Origin: Winogradskya humida
Lineage (GTDB): Bacteria; Actinomycetota; Actinomycetes; Mycobacteriales; Micromonosporaceae
Assembly (NCBI RefSeq): GCF_016862215.1
Contig: NZ_BOMN01000010.1
Coordinates: 62,001-126,000 of the forward strand
DNA length: 64,000 nucleotides
Direction of reading: 5' to 3'
Positions 16,146 through 24,295 of this stretch are shown here, piece by piece. The translations under genes and the position numbers were made by a program. The notes beneath the pieces were generated by a model. It searched no databases, was not told the origin of the DNA, and was given only the letters and a program-made list of their open reading frames with translations. Position 1 is the stretch's first letter. Every line of letters begins with the position of its first letter.

Positions 16146-17066
16146 TCAGGCGGCGATGGCGGGGGTGGCGGCGAGGTTCTGCCAGACCTCGCGCGTCGCC
16201 GTGGAGCGGTTCATGGTGATGAAGTGGATGCCGGGGACGCCCTCGTCGAGGAGGCGCTGGCACATCTCGCTGCAGAGGTCGATGCCGAGCTGGCGGACTG
16301 CGGTGTCGTCGTCCTGGACGCGCTCGAAGCGGGCGAGGAGCTCGGGTGGGAACGGGGCGCCGGAGAGCTGGGCCGAGCGGGCGATCGTTGCCATGCGCAG
16401 GACGGGCATGACGCCGGGGACGATGGGGGTGTCGCAGCCGGCTGCGGCGACCCGGTCGCGCAGGCGCAGGTATTCGTCCGCTTGGAAGAACATCTGGGTG
16501 ATGGCGAAGTCGGCGCCGGCGCGGCACTTGCGGATGAAGTTGCGCGTATCGCCCTCGATGTCGGCGGAGCGCGGGTGCTTGTAGGGGAACGCGGCGACGC
16601 CGACGCTGAAGTCGCCGGCCTCGCGCAGGAGGCGGACGAGGTCTTCGGCGTAGAGGACGCCGTCGGGGTGGCGGACCCATTCGCCGTTGGGGTCGCCGGG
16701 CGGGTCGCCGCGGACGGCGAGGACGTTGCGGACGCCTGCTCCGGCGAGGCGGCCGATGACGTTGCGCAGCTCGGCGACCGAGTGGTTGACCGCGGTGAGG
16801 TGGGCCATGGGCAGCAGGGTGGTCTCCGTGGCGACCCGTTCGGTGACCGAGACGGTGGTGTCGCGGGAGCTGCCGCCGGCGCCGTAGGTGATGGAGACGA
16901 AGTCGGGGCGCAGGGGCTCGAGCTCGCGGATCGTCTTCCAGAGCAGCTGCTCGGCCTCGCGGTTCTTGGGCGGCATGAACTCGAACGAGAACGTCGGCCG
17001 GTCCCGCTTGATCAGCGAGCCGATCGCGGGGATTGCCGGGAGACGAGAGGGAAGTCCGAGAGCCAC
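16146..17066 (-). CDS. metF: 5,10-methylenetetrahydrofolate reductase
   Basis: A 306-residue flavoenzyme that reduces methylene-tetrahydrofolate to methyl-tetrahydrofolate for methionine synthesis. Family motifs are FSFEFMPPKN with the catalytic Glu (near residue 29), FVSITYGAGGSSRD, LAVRGDPPGD and FAITQMFFQ. The GTG start is six nt after TACGAT (17073-17078). It is divergent from the polyprenyl synthase with start codons only 38 bp apart. Position next to the IdsA/Rv2175c/PknL block matches mycobacterial Rv2172c, as I recall it. Confidence 0.95.
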   Translation of the reverse strand: MALGLPSRLPAIPAIGSLIKRDRPTFSFEFMPPKNREAEQLLWKTIRELEPLRPDFVSITYGAGGSSRDTTVSVTERVATETTLLPMAHLTAVNHSVAELRNVIGRLAGAGVRNVLAVRGDPPGDPNGEWVRHPDGVLYAEDLVRLLREAGDFSVGVAAFPYKHPRSADIEGDTRNFIRKCRAGADFAITQMFFQADEYLRLRDRVAAAGCDTPIVPGVMPVLRMATIARSAQLSGAPFPPELLARFERVQDDDTAVRQLGIDLCSEMCQRLLDEGVPGIHFITMNRSTATREVWQNLAATPAIAA

Positions 17067-17072
17067 ACGACG

Positions 17073-17097
17073 ATCGTACCGGCTCGCCCGCTAGGTT
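17073..17097. promoter_or_regulatory. Overlapping divergent leaderless promoters
   Basis: TACGAT on the minus strand (17073-17078) is six nt from the metF GTG. TAGGTT on the plus strand (17092-17097) is seven nt from the polyprenyl synthase GTG. Only 13 bp separate the two -10 boxes, so the polymerase footprints must overlap. Clear -35 boxes are not seen. Confidence 0.55.
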
Positions 17098-17104
17098 GGG
17101 GCCC

Positions 17105-18172
17105 GTGACCTCCCCGCTGGACCGGGCCGGCCTGCGGCCCCGCGTCGATCAGGCTCTTTCCGTCTTCCTCGCCGGGCAGCGTGCCCGGCTGCTGAGCATC
17201 GACGATGCGCTCGCCGACGTGGCTGACGCGCTCGAGGCGTTCGTGCTGCGCGGTGGTAAACGGCTGCGGCCGGCGTTCGCCTACTGGGGCTTCCGGGGCG
17301 CGGGCGGCGCCGACTCGGAGCAGGTCGTGACGGCGGTGGCGGCGCTGGAGTGGGTGCAGGCGGCCGCGCTGATCCATGACGACCTGATGGACCGGTCCGA
17401 CACCCGCCGCGGGGAGCCGTCGGTGCACCGCAGATTCGCCGGCAAGCACAAGGCGGCGGGCTGGCACGGTGACGGTGATCACTTCGGCGACAATGCCGCC
17501 GTACTCCTCGGAGATCTGGCTCTGGTCTGGTCCGACGAGATGCTGCACGGCTCGGGTGCGGGGCTGGCGGCGCTGGCCCGGGCGCGGACGGTTTTCGACG
17601 AGATGCGCACCGAGGTGACGGTCGGGCAGTACCTCGACGTGCTGACGCCGGTGACCCGGGACACGTCGCTGGAGCGGGCCGCGAAGGTTGCCCGTTACAA
17701 GGCGGCCAAATACACGATCGAACGGCCGCTGCTGCTCGGCGCGGCCCTCGCGGGGGCATCGGACGAGGTCAGAAGCGTCTACTCCGGGTACGGGCTCCCG
17801 CTCGGCGAGGCGTTCCAGTTCCGCGACGACGTGCTGGGTGTCTTCGGCGATCCGGGGCAGACCGGTAAACCCGCCGGCGACGACCTGCGCGAGGGCAAGC
17901 GTACGTATCTGATCGCGGCGGCGTACGAAAAGGCGGGCGCGACCGACCGCGCCGAGCTGGACCGGGGTCTGGGCGATCCTGAGCTGGACGAACCGGCCGT
18001 GCAGCGGCTGCGGGACATCATCGTGGAGACCGGCGCGCTGGACCGCACGGAGGCGCACATCAAGGCGCTCTACGAGGCGGCGCTGACGGCGCTGGAGAAG
18101 GGCGACGTCGCGGACGAGGCCCGCACGGTGCTCGAGGAGCTGGCCGACGCGGCTACCCGTCGAGCCGTCTGA
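17105..18172 (+). CDS. idsA: Polyprenyl diphosphate synthase (GGPP synthase-like)
   Basis: A 355-residue trans-isoprenyl diphosphate synthase. The first Asp-rich motif is IHDDLMDRSDTRRG (near residue 93) and the second is FRDDVLG (near 238). It should condense isopentenyl diphosphate with allylic diphosphates, probably to C20. It is the positional match of mycobacterial idsA2 (Rv2173). A leaderless GTG start follows TAGGTT by seven nt; an upstream frame is open but has no promoter or ribosome site. Its end overlaps the convergent crtYd by 20 bp, so its product may feed carotenoid synthesis. Confidence 0.92.
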   Translation: MTSPLDRAGLRPRVDQALSVFLAGQRARLLSIDDALADVADALEAFVLRGGKRLRPAFAYWGFRGAGGADSEQVVTAVAALEWVQAAALIHDDLMDRSDTRRGEPSVHRRFAGKHKAAGWHGDGDHFGDNAAVLLGDLALVWSDEMLHGSGAGLAALARARTVFDEMRTEVTVGQYLDVLTPVTRDTSLERAAKVARYKAAKYTIERPLLLGAALAGASDEVRSVYSGYGLPLGEAFQFRDDVLGVFGDPGQTGKPAGDDLREGKRTYLIAAAYEKAGATDRAELDRGLGDPELDEPAVQRLRDIIVETGALDRTEAHIKALYEAALTALEKGDVADEARTVLEELADAATRRAV

Positions 18173-18458
18173 ACCTGCCGAGCCACACCCAGACGGAGAG
18201 CGTCAGCAGCACCATCGCGAACCCGAAGAAGAGGTCCTCGACCGGCGCGTAGACGATTCGCAGGCCGAGGATGGCGGCCGGGTCGTAGATCACGATCCGG
18301 CGCCCGGTGAGGATGCCGTTGCTGAGCAGCTGGAAGAAGATGATGATCGGGTAGGTGGCCCAGAACACCACCCGCAGGATCAGCCTGGTACGCAGGACGA
18401 ACAGGTCCACCAGCACCGCCCCGAGCACGCCGAGCAGCGCCGCCGCCGTGTAGCTCAT
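18153..18458 (-). CDS. crtYd: Lycopene cyclase subunit, CrtYd-like
   Basis: A 101-residue protein with three membrane segments. The lycopene cyclase domain signature is RIVYAPVEDLFFGFAMVLL. Heterodimeric bacterial cyclases (CrtYc plus CrtYd) close the rings of lycopene-type carotenoids. The ATG overlaps the crtYc stop by four nt (ATGA). No phytoene synthase or desaturase gene is in the window. An upstream in-frame extension is possible but would run through crtYc in another frame, so it is rejected. Confidence 0.8.
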   Translation of the reverse strand: MSYTAAALLGVLGAVLVDLFVLRTRLILRVVFWATYPIIIFFQLLSNGILTGRRIVIYDPAAILGLRIVYAPVEDLFFGFAMVLLTLSVWVWLGRFRRLDG

Positions 18459-18766
18459 TTCTTCAGCACCTTGCGGACCGCCTCGAACCCCAGCACCGCG
18501 CAGATCGGCACCACGAGGAAGAACAGCACCTCGTCCAGCGGCAGCCCGCCGGGGAAGACGATCCCGGTCGTCTGCGCGGGGTCGAAGGTCCAGTGCCCCG
18601 CCGCGATCGCCGCGAGATCCCAGAGCACGAAGACCACGAGCACCGGCACCAGCGTGAGCAGCAGCCGCCGCCACCGGCGCAGCACTGCGACCTTGAGGAA
18701 CGGCTCCAGCCACAGGGCGCCGATCAGACAGCCGGCGAGCACCGCAACGTACGTGAGGTGCCGCAT
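18455..18766 (-). CDS. crtYc: Lycopene cyclase subunit, CrtYc-like
   Basis: A 103-residue partner subunit with three membrane segments and the matching motif GGLPLDEVLFFLVVPI. It begins MRHLTYVAVL. It lies upstream of crtYd with a 4-nt overlap and seven nt downstream of the Rv2175c-like gene, so all three may share a transcript. The assignment to c and d rests on gene order and the motif variants (PLDE versus PVED). Confidence 0.8.
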   Translation of the reverse strand: MRHLTYVAVLAGCLIGALWLEPFLKVAVLRRWRRLLLTLVPVLVVFVLWDLAAIAAGHWTFDPAQTTGIVFPGGLPLDEVLFFLVVPICAVLGFEAVRKVLKK

Positions 18767-18773
18767 CGGCGGA

Positions 18774-19139
18774 TCAGAACCCGAGCGCCTGCGCGCGCCG
18801 TTTGACCTCGCGCGCCCAGTCGCCGCCGAGCGCTTTCGCGGCGTTGCCACCCAGGCTCTCGTCGGGCTCGTAGAGCCACTTGATCGCTTCTTCGTCGTTG
18901 TACCCGGCGTCACGCAGCAACGTGAGGATGCCGGGGAGGTGCTTGAGCGCAATGTCGTTGGCGACCAGCTCAGCGGGCACCAGGCGGACGCCGTCGCGAC
19001 GAACCGCGAGCAACTGCCCGTCGCGGATCATCTGGTGCACCTTGCTGATCGACACCCCGAGCTGCTCAGCGATATCAGGCAGGTTGGCCCACTCGGTGGG
19101 GCCGGCAGAAGTCTGGCCGGCAGTTACGGATTCGGTCAC
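18774..19139 (-). CDS. Rv2175c-family DNA-binding protein
   Basis: About 121 residues. Positions with WANLPDIAEQLGVSISKVHQ, then AVRRDGVRLVPAEL, LKHLPGILTLLRDAGYNDEE and WLYEPDESL match mycobacterial Rv2175c closely. Rv2175c is a winged-helix DNA-binding protein whose binding is switched off by PknL phosphorylation of an N-terminal Thr; this protein has Thr residues in the N-terminal VTESVTAGQTSAGPTEW region. A divergent PASTA kinase lies nearby. The GTG at 19139 was preferred over an ATG ten codons upstream, but either is possible. Confidence 0.85.
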   Translation of the reverse strand: MTESVTAGQTSAGPTEWANLPDIAEQLGVSISKVHQMIRDGQLLAVRRDGVRLVPAELVANDIALKHLPGILTLLRDAGYNDEEAIKWLYEPDESLGGNAAKALGGDWAREVKRRAQALGF

Positions 19140-19211
19140 CTGACCAGCGTGCCATGCCCGGCTCCTCATCCCAAAAACGCGGAGCCTTCACGAAGAAGGA
19201 GAGATGTCGCG

Positions 19212-19853
19212 ATGACCCTGTGGCGGAGCACCCGCAACGAAGTGGCCGGCGCGTGGCGCTCACTGCAGTACGACCTGGGCGTGCCCGGCCGGCACCGCCG
19301 TCCCCCGCCGCCGCGGCGCTTCGTCACGGCCACCGCGCTGGGCACGCTGGCCGTGGCCGGTGCCGCGGGCAGCTACCTGGCGGTGGCCAACGGGACCGGC
19401 GCGCTGGCCGGTGACGAGGCGGGCGCTGAGCCGTACCCGCTGGCGGTGGCCCCGGGCGATCCCCGGGAGGGGCTGGGCCGCGTGCCCATCCCCCAGCCCG
19501 CCGCCGTGCAGACCCAGATCCTGGTGCTGCCGACAGCGACCACACCACCACCCGCAGCAACGGCGCAGCCCACATCGGAGCCGGCCCCGGTGCCGTGCGA
19601 CTGCCAGACCGAGACCCAGCCCCCGCTGCAGACCCCGCCGGTACCGACACCGACGGCGCCGACCCCCAGCGAGAGCCCCAGCGAGGGCGGCTGGGAGGAG
19701 CCGGCCGAGCCCGAACCGAGCCCGTCCCTGGACCCCGGACCGAGCGCCGAGCCGACCCCGGGGATCACCCCGCCGCCCATCCCCGCGCCGACGATGCCCG
19801 CGCCGACCCCCACCGATTCGACAGATACGACAAATCCGTTTTTGCCGCGCTGA
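19212..19853 (+). CDS. Pro-rich single-pass membrane protein
   Basis: A 213-residue protein not assigned to a family. A basic cytoplasmic N-terminus (residues 1-36) precedes one membrane segment (TATALGTLAVAGAAGSYLAV, about 37-58). The outer part is low-complexity Pro/Thr/Ser/Glu with one CDC motif (PVPCDCQTE). The ATG follows AAGGAGAG by about ten nt. It lies between the Rv2175c-like gene and the PASTA kinase and may be a cell-wall-facing partner or substrate of the kinase; that is inference from position only. Confidence 0.7.
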   Translation: MTLWRSTRNEVAGAWRSLQYDLGVPGRHRRPPPPRRFVTATALGTLAVAGAAGSYLAVANGTGALAGDEAGAEPYPLAVAPGDPREGLGRVPIPQPAAVQTQILVLPTATTPPPAATAQPTSEPAPVPCDCQTETQPPLQTPPVPTPTAPTPSESPSEGGWEEPAEPEPSPSLDPGPSAEPTPGITPPPIPAPTMPAPTPTDSTDTTNPFLPR

Positions 19854-19873
19854 TCCGGCTTATGGCGAGAAGA

Positions 19874-19903
19874 CGGCCCGCGACGCTCCGGCGCCGCGGG
19901 CCG
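19874..19903 (+). terminator. Hairpin terminator after the Pro-rich gene
   Basis: A perfect 9-bp stem, CGGCCCGCG with CGCGGGCCG, a 12-nt loop, then ATTTCTT. It separates the Pro-rich gene from the kinase gene. Confidence 0.75.
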
Positions 19904-20007
19904 ATTTCTTCCAAATGCGCAGGTGAGCACGTTGTGCTGTACCCGTTCGGTCTCAGGTGTCACATCCTGGTCCACCGCACTGGAAAGGCCACATACACTT
20001 CACGCCG

Positions 20008-21990
20008 ATGGACACGACTGTCGCCGACACGTTGATCGGCACGACGATTGACGGGCGCTACCGGATCACCGGTCGCGTGGCCCGTGGTGGCATGGCGACC
20101 GTATACACCGCCGTGGACGACCGGCTCGAGCGCACTGTCGCATTGAAGATCATCCACCCGTCGCAGGCGACGAACGTGCACTTCGTCGACCGGTTCACCG
20201 ACGAGGCCAAGACGATCGCCCGGCTGACCCACCCCAACGTGGTCGCCGTCTACGACCAGGGCCGCCACCAGGGCCTGCCCTACCTGATCATGGAGTACGT
20301 CCAGGGCCGCACCCTGCGCGACCTGCTCACCCAGCGCCGCCGGGTCAACCCGGTCGAGGCACTGGCCATCCTGGAGCAGATGCTCGCCGCGATCGCCGCC
20401 GCGCACCGCGCCGGCCTGGTGCACCGCGACGTCAAGCCCGAGAACGTCCTGGTGGCCGAGGCGCCCAGCGGCGGCATCGCCAACCTGGTCGACAGCGTGG
20501 TCAAGGTGGCCGACTTCGGCCTGGCCCGCGCCGTCGAGGCCAGCTCCTCCGACGACTCCGGGCAGCTCATGGCCACCGTCGCCTACGTGGCGCCGGAGCT
20601 GGTCACCGACGGGCGCTCGGACGCCCGCTCCGACGTCTATTCCGCCGGCATCGTGCTGTTCGAGATGCTCACCGGCCGGGTCCCCTACGACGGCGGCGAG
20701 CCGGTCGAGATCGCCTGGCGGCACGTGGACAACGACGTGCCCCCGCCGTCCAGCATCGTCAAGGGCCTGCCGAAGGCCCTCGACGACCTGGTCGCCCGCG
20801 CCACCCGCCGCGACCCCGGCGCCCGCCCCACCGATGCCGGCGCGCTGCTGGCCGAGGTGCAGGTGGTCCGTGACGACCTGGGCGCGGCCAACGTCGAGAC
20901 CGCGCTGCTGCGCCAGGTCCCCGCCCGCCCGCCGGCCGCCGACGCGACCACGATCGTCCCGGCGATCACCTCCACGTTCCCCTCAAGTGGTGGACCCGCA
21001 GGCCCCAACCGCCCCGGCTGGGCGCGCCTGCCCGACCAGGGCCCGCGCACCTACGGCGGTGGCAGCGGTGGTCAGCGCCGCCGCGGCGCTCAGGCAGATG
21101 ACCACGCCCACCACCCGAACGACCGCCGACGCCTGATCATCCTCGCCGCGGTGGCCGTGGTCGTCCTGCTCGTCGCGGGCACCACCTACTACCTGACGCT
21201 AGGCCGCTACACCAACGCGCCCCAGCTGGTCAATTCCACCCAGCAGATCGCGGAGCAGGAGGGCAGGACCCGCGGCTTCGAGGTGCGCTTCGACGCGGGC
21301 CGCTACGACGAGAGCGTCCCCAAGGGCGTGGTCATCTCCCAGGACCCGCCCGCCGGCAAGAAGGTGGCCAAGGACGGCACGCTGACGCTGACCCTGTCAC
21401 TCGGCCCCGAGCGCGTCACGGTGCCCGACCTGGTCAACCAGGAGAAGGCCGCGGCGAAGGGCCTGCTCGAGCAGAACCACCTCGTCTACAAGGAAGGCAC
21501 CGCCCAGTACAGCGACGACGTCGCCGAGGGTGTGGTCATCTCCAGCGACCCCAAGGCCGACGAGTCGCTCAAACCCGGCGAGACCGTCACCGTCATCCTG
21601 AGCAAGGGCGAGGCACCGATCAGCGTCCCGAACGTCGTCGGTCAGAACATCAACGACGCCCGCGGTCAGCTCCAGGGCCTCGGCCTGCAGGTCGTCGAGC
21701 AGCTCAAGGAGAGCGACCAGCCGGCCGGCACGATCCTCGGCCAGACCCCCAAGGCCGGTGTCGGCGTGGAGAAGGACGCCGAGATCAAGCTCGAGGTGAG
21801 CCAGGGCCCGCCGCTGATCAGCGTCCCGGACCTCAGCAACCAGCCGTGCCAGCAGGCCCAGCAGACGCTGCAGGGCATGAACCTGCGCGCCAAGATCCAG
21901 TTCAACCCGAACGGCCTGGTCCGCCAGCAGAGCCCCGGCGGCGGCACCCAGGTCCCGGCCCAGACCGAGGTAACGCTGAATTGTCTGTGA
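20008..21990 (+). CDS. pknL: PASTA-domain Ser/Thr protein kinase, PknL-like
   Basis: A 660-residue receptor kinase. The kinase domain (about 17-280) has the Gly loop GRVARGGMATVY, the VALKII lysine, HRDVKPENVLV, DFGLAR and VAPEL. After a disordered linker comes a membrane segment (LIILAAVAVVVLLVAGTTYY, about 372-391), then four PASTA repeats that bind muropeptide or lipid II outside the cell. M. tuberculosis PknL lacks PASTA repeats, but the position beside an Rv2175c homologue supports orthology. A -10-like TACACT lies eight nt before the ATG. The stop overlaps the next gene (GTGA). Confidence 0.95.
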   Translation: MDTTVADTLIGTTIDGRYRITGRVARGGMATVYTAVDDRLERTVALKIIHPSQATNVHFVDRFTDEAKTIARLTHPNVVAVYDQGRHQGLPYLIMEYVQGRTLRDLLTQRRRVNPVEALAILEQMLAAIAAAHRAGLVHRDVKPENVLVAEAPSGGIANLVDSVVKVADFGLARAVEASSSDDSGQLMATVAYVAPELVTDGRSDARSDVYSAGIVLFEMLTGRVPYDGGEPVEIAWRHVDNDVPPPSSIVKGLPKALDDLVARATRRDPGARPTDAGALLAEVQVVRDDLGAANVETALLRQVPARPPAADATTIVPAITSTFPSSGGPAGPNRPGWARLPDQGPRTYGGGSGGQRRRGAQADDHAHHPNDRRRLIILAAVAVVVLLVAGTTYYLTLGRYTNAPQLVNSTQQIAEQEGRTRGFEVRFDAGRYDESVPKGVVISQDPPAGKKVAKDGTLTLTLSLGPERVTVPDLVNQEKAAAKGLLEQNHLVYKEGTAQYSDDVAEGVVISSDPKADESLKPGETVTVILSKGEAPISVPNVVGQNINDARGQLQGLGLQVVEQLKESDQPAGTILGQTPKAGVGVEKDAEIKLEVSQGPPLISVPDLSNQPCQQAQQTLQGMNLRAKIQFNPNGLVRQQSPGGGTQVPAQTEVTLNCL

Positions 21991-22841
21991 CCCGCCCCGT
22001 CGGATCCCACACCAAGACCTCCGGCGGCCTGGCCAAGGCGGCGCTCCCCTACGCCGACGCGGCCGGCTCGGAGGCTGTGCAGGTCTACGTCTCCAACTCC
22101 CGCGGCTGGGCGCTTCCTCCCGGCGACCCCAAGCAGGACACGCTGTTCCGCGACGGGTGCGGGGAACGCGGGCTCCCGGCGTACATCCATGCTTCACTGC
22201 TGGTGAATCTGGGTTCTCCGACCGAGCTGACCGTCGAACGCTCGGTGGACACGCTCACCCACGCCCTGCGCCGCGGCAAGGCCATCGGCGCGTCCGCGGT
22301 GGTCTACCACGCGGGCAGCTCGGTCGACCCGGCCCACGACGACAAGGCCTTCCACCAGCTCCACGAGGCCCTGCTCCCCCTCCTCGACCTGGCCGCCGCC
22401 GAGGACCTCCCGAAACTCCTGGTCGAACCGAGCGCGGGCGGCGGCCGCAGCCTGGCCTCCAAGGTCGAGGACCTGGGCCCCTACCTCCAGGCCGTGGAAA
22501 ATCACCCCTGGATGGGCGTCTGCTTCGACACCTGCCACGCCTGGGCCGCAGGCCACGACCTCGCCACCCCCGGCGGCATGACGGCCACCCTGGATTCCCT
22601 GATCGCCACGATCGGCCCCGGCCGCCTGCAGCTCATCCACGCCAACGACTCCAAGGACGCCTGCGGCTCCACCCGCGACCGCCACGAGACAATCGGCGCG
22701 GGCACGATCGGCACCGCACCCTTCGCGGAACTCATGGCCCACCCCGCCACCGCCGGCATCCCGATCATCGTCGAAACGCCGAGCAAGGAACACGAAGGCC
22801 ACGCCGCGGATATCGCGCTCTTGAAGAGCCTGCGCCCGTAA
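21987..22841 (+). CDS. nfo: Deoxyribonuclease IV (AP endonuclease)
   Basis: A 284-residue TIM-barrel AP endonuclease of the Nfo/EndoIV family, which nicks 5' of abasic sites. Metal-binding motifs are visible in order: YIHASLLVNL, VVYHAGSS, LLVEPSAGGG, CFDTCHAWAAGHDL, QLIHANDSKD, GSTRDRHETIG and IIVETP. Length is normal for the family. The GTG start overlaps the kinase stop by four nt, so translation is coupled to the kinase. Imperfect short repeats follow the stop directly. Confidence 0.88.
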   Translation: MTRPVGSHTKTSGGLAKAALPYADAAGSEAVQVYVSNSRGWALPPGDPKQDTLFRDGCGERGLPAYIHASLLVNLGSPTELTVERSVDTLTHALRRGKAIGASAVVYHAGSSVDPAHDDKAFHQLHEALLPLLDLAAAEDLPKLLVEPSAGGGRSLASKVEDLGPYLQAVENHPWMGVCFDTCHAWAAGHDLATPGGMTATLDSLIATIGPGRLQLIHANDSKDACGSTRDRHETIGAGTIGTAPFAELMAHPATAGIPIIVETPSKEHEGHAADIALLKSLRP

Positions 22842-22872
22842 AGCCGGAAGATCAAAGCCCGGAAGATCAAGG
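22839..22872. repeat. Short tandem repeat at the nfo stop codon
   Basis: AAAGCCGGAAGATC and AAAGCCCGGAAGATC are adjacent, the first beginning in the TAA stop of nfo. This is the smallest case of the stop-anchored repeats in the window. Confidence 0.6.
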
Positions 22873-22930
22873 GTCAAAGGCTGATGTCGCACCTAGCTGC
22901 GTGGTGCTGACCGCAACTCCCGTCGAGGCC

Positions 22931-22980
22931 GGGCGCGGGGAGCCAGTCGCCCAGCGGCTCCTGAACGGCTCCCCGCCCCC
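22931..22980. terminator. Bidirectional hairpin between nfo and the NmrA-like gene
   Basis: GCGGGGAGCC (22935-22944) pairs perfectly with GGCTCCCCGC (22967-22976), with flanking G/C tracts that extend the stem. It lies between two convergent genes. Confidence 0.7.
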
Positions 22981-23030
22981 TTCATTCTGCGTGCGTGGTC
23001 ACCCCGGCCTGCCCGATCAAAGGCCAACCC

Positions 23031-24239
23031 TCACAGCGGGGGATCGAAGTAGTGCACCTCTTCCCGGACGATCTCGCCGCCGGTCACCGTGTAGAGGCTG
23101 ATCTTCGCGGTGGTGGCGCGGCGGCCGGTCGGGAGGTGGGTCTGGTCGAACACGAACCGGACCGCGAACTGGTGTTCGTCGCCGATCAGCGGGCCCTGCA
23201 CCGCAACGTCGTGGATCCGCAGATCGCGGGTCAGCCGCTCGCCGTTCGCCATGATCTCGGCGAGCCCGTGCAGTTCCGTGCCCTCGATCGGCGCCACCCG
23301 GACCAGGCCGGGAGCGGCCAGCTGATAGGCAAGATCCATCCTTCCGGCCCGGAAGGCGCGCACGAACCGCTCGGCGACCGCCGCCGTGGACGACGGGCGG
23401 AAGTCGGCGGCGTGGTCCTGGGCCCACTGGGCGAACGAACGCGCCGACCCGCCCGTGAGCTCGGCGACGGTCCGTGTCACGGGTTCGGGGGTGTCGACGA
23501 GGGAGGCCCAGTAGTCGAGGGCGCCGTCGGCGAACGCGGGGTCGGCCCATTGGAGCATCTCTGCGCGGGCCTCGTCGCGGGATGCTTCCTCGATGCGGAC
23601 CGGCGCCCCCGCGGCCGCTCCGATGAGGTGGATCTGCTCGCGCTGGGTGATGGCGGCGGGGCCGGTCAGCGCGTACGACGTACCCTCATGACCTGGCTCT
23701 GTCAGCGCTCGGACCGCGACCGCGGCGATGTCCCGCTCGTGGATCAGTGATCGCGCCGCCTCGGGATAGGGGATCCGGACCGGCCGCCCCGCCGCGATCG
23801 CCGCGGCCCACGCGAGCGTGTTGGTGGCGAACCCGCTCGCCCGCAGGAACGTCCACGACGCCCCGCTGCGCCGGACGGCGTCCTCGACCTGCCCCCACAC
23901 CCCGTTCTGCACCGCCGGCCTGTCATCGCGGACGCTCATCGCGGACACGTACACCACCCGCCGCCCCTGCTCCGAGCCCAGGATCGCAGCGACGTCCTCG
24001 ATCCCGTCGGCGCTCATGAACGGCCAGACCAGGAAGACGGCCTCGGTCCCGTCAACCGCCGCCCGCAACGCGTCGAGATCACGCACGTCGGCGCGGACGG
24101 CCGTGACACCCTCCGGAAGGCCCACCGGGTTGCGGGCCAGTGCCCGCACCGAGACACCCCGCTCCCCCAGCATCGTCACCACGTGCGCACCGATGTTCCC
24201 GGTCGCGCCGATCACCAGGGCCTGCTTGATGTCGCTCAT
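23031..24239 (-). CDS. NmrA/NAD(P)-binding protein fused to a SnoaL-like domain
   Basis: A 402-residue two-domain protein. Residues 1-275 form an atypical short-chain dehydrogenase/NmrA fold with the nucleotide motif VIGATGNIGAHVV and VRADVRDLDALRAAVDG. Residues from about 285 form a SnoaL/NTF2-like cone domain (AVAERFVRAFRAGRMDLAYQ, then IVREEVHYFDPP). The first domain may be a redox sensor or reductase; the second often binds small ligands. The start is the ATG before SDIKQALVIG; an upstream GTG-less extension is unlikely. The fusion is unusual. Confidence 0.85.
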   Translation of the reverse strand: MSDIKQALVIGATGNIGAHVVTMLGERGVSVRALARNPVGLPEGVTAVRADVRDLDALRAAVDGTEAVFLVWPFMSADGIEDVAAILGSEQGRRVVYVSAMSVRDDRPAVQNGVWGQVEDAVRRSGASWTFLRASGFATNTLAWAAAIAAGRPVRIPYPEAARSLIHERDIAAVAVRALTEPGHEGTSYALTGPAAITQREQIHLIGAAAGAPVRIEEASRDEARAEMLQWADPAFADGALDYWASLVDTPEPVTRTVAELTGGSARSFAQWAQDHAADFRPSSTAAVAERFVRAFRAGRMDLAYQLAAPGLVRVAPIEGTELHGLAEIMANGERLTRDLRIHDVAVQGPLIGDEHQFAVRFVFDQTHLPTGRRATTAKISLYTVTGGEIVREEVHYFDPPL

Positions 24240-24295
24240 CCGTCCATGCTGGAACCTCAACCGCACCTGAGGTCAAGCACCGTAAACTGCGGGCC

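Noticed and set aside
16687-16887. Short plus-strand open frame inside metF
   Set aside because: Antisense to a conserved enzyme gene; composition is that of a shadow.
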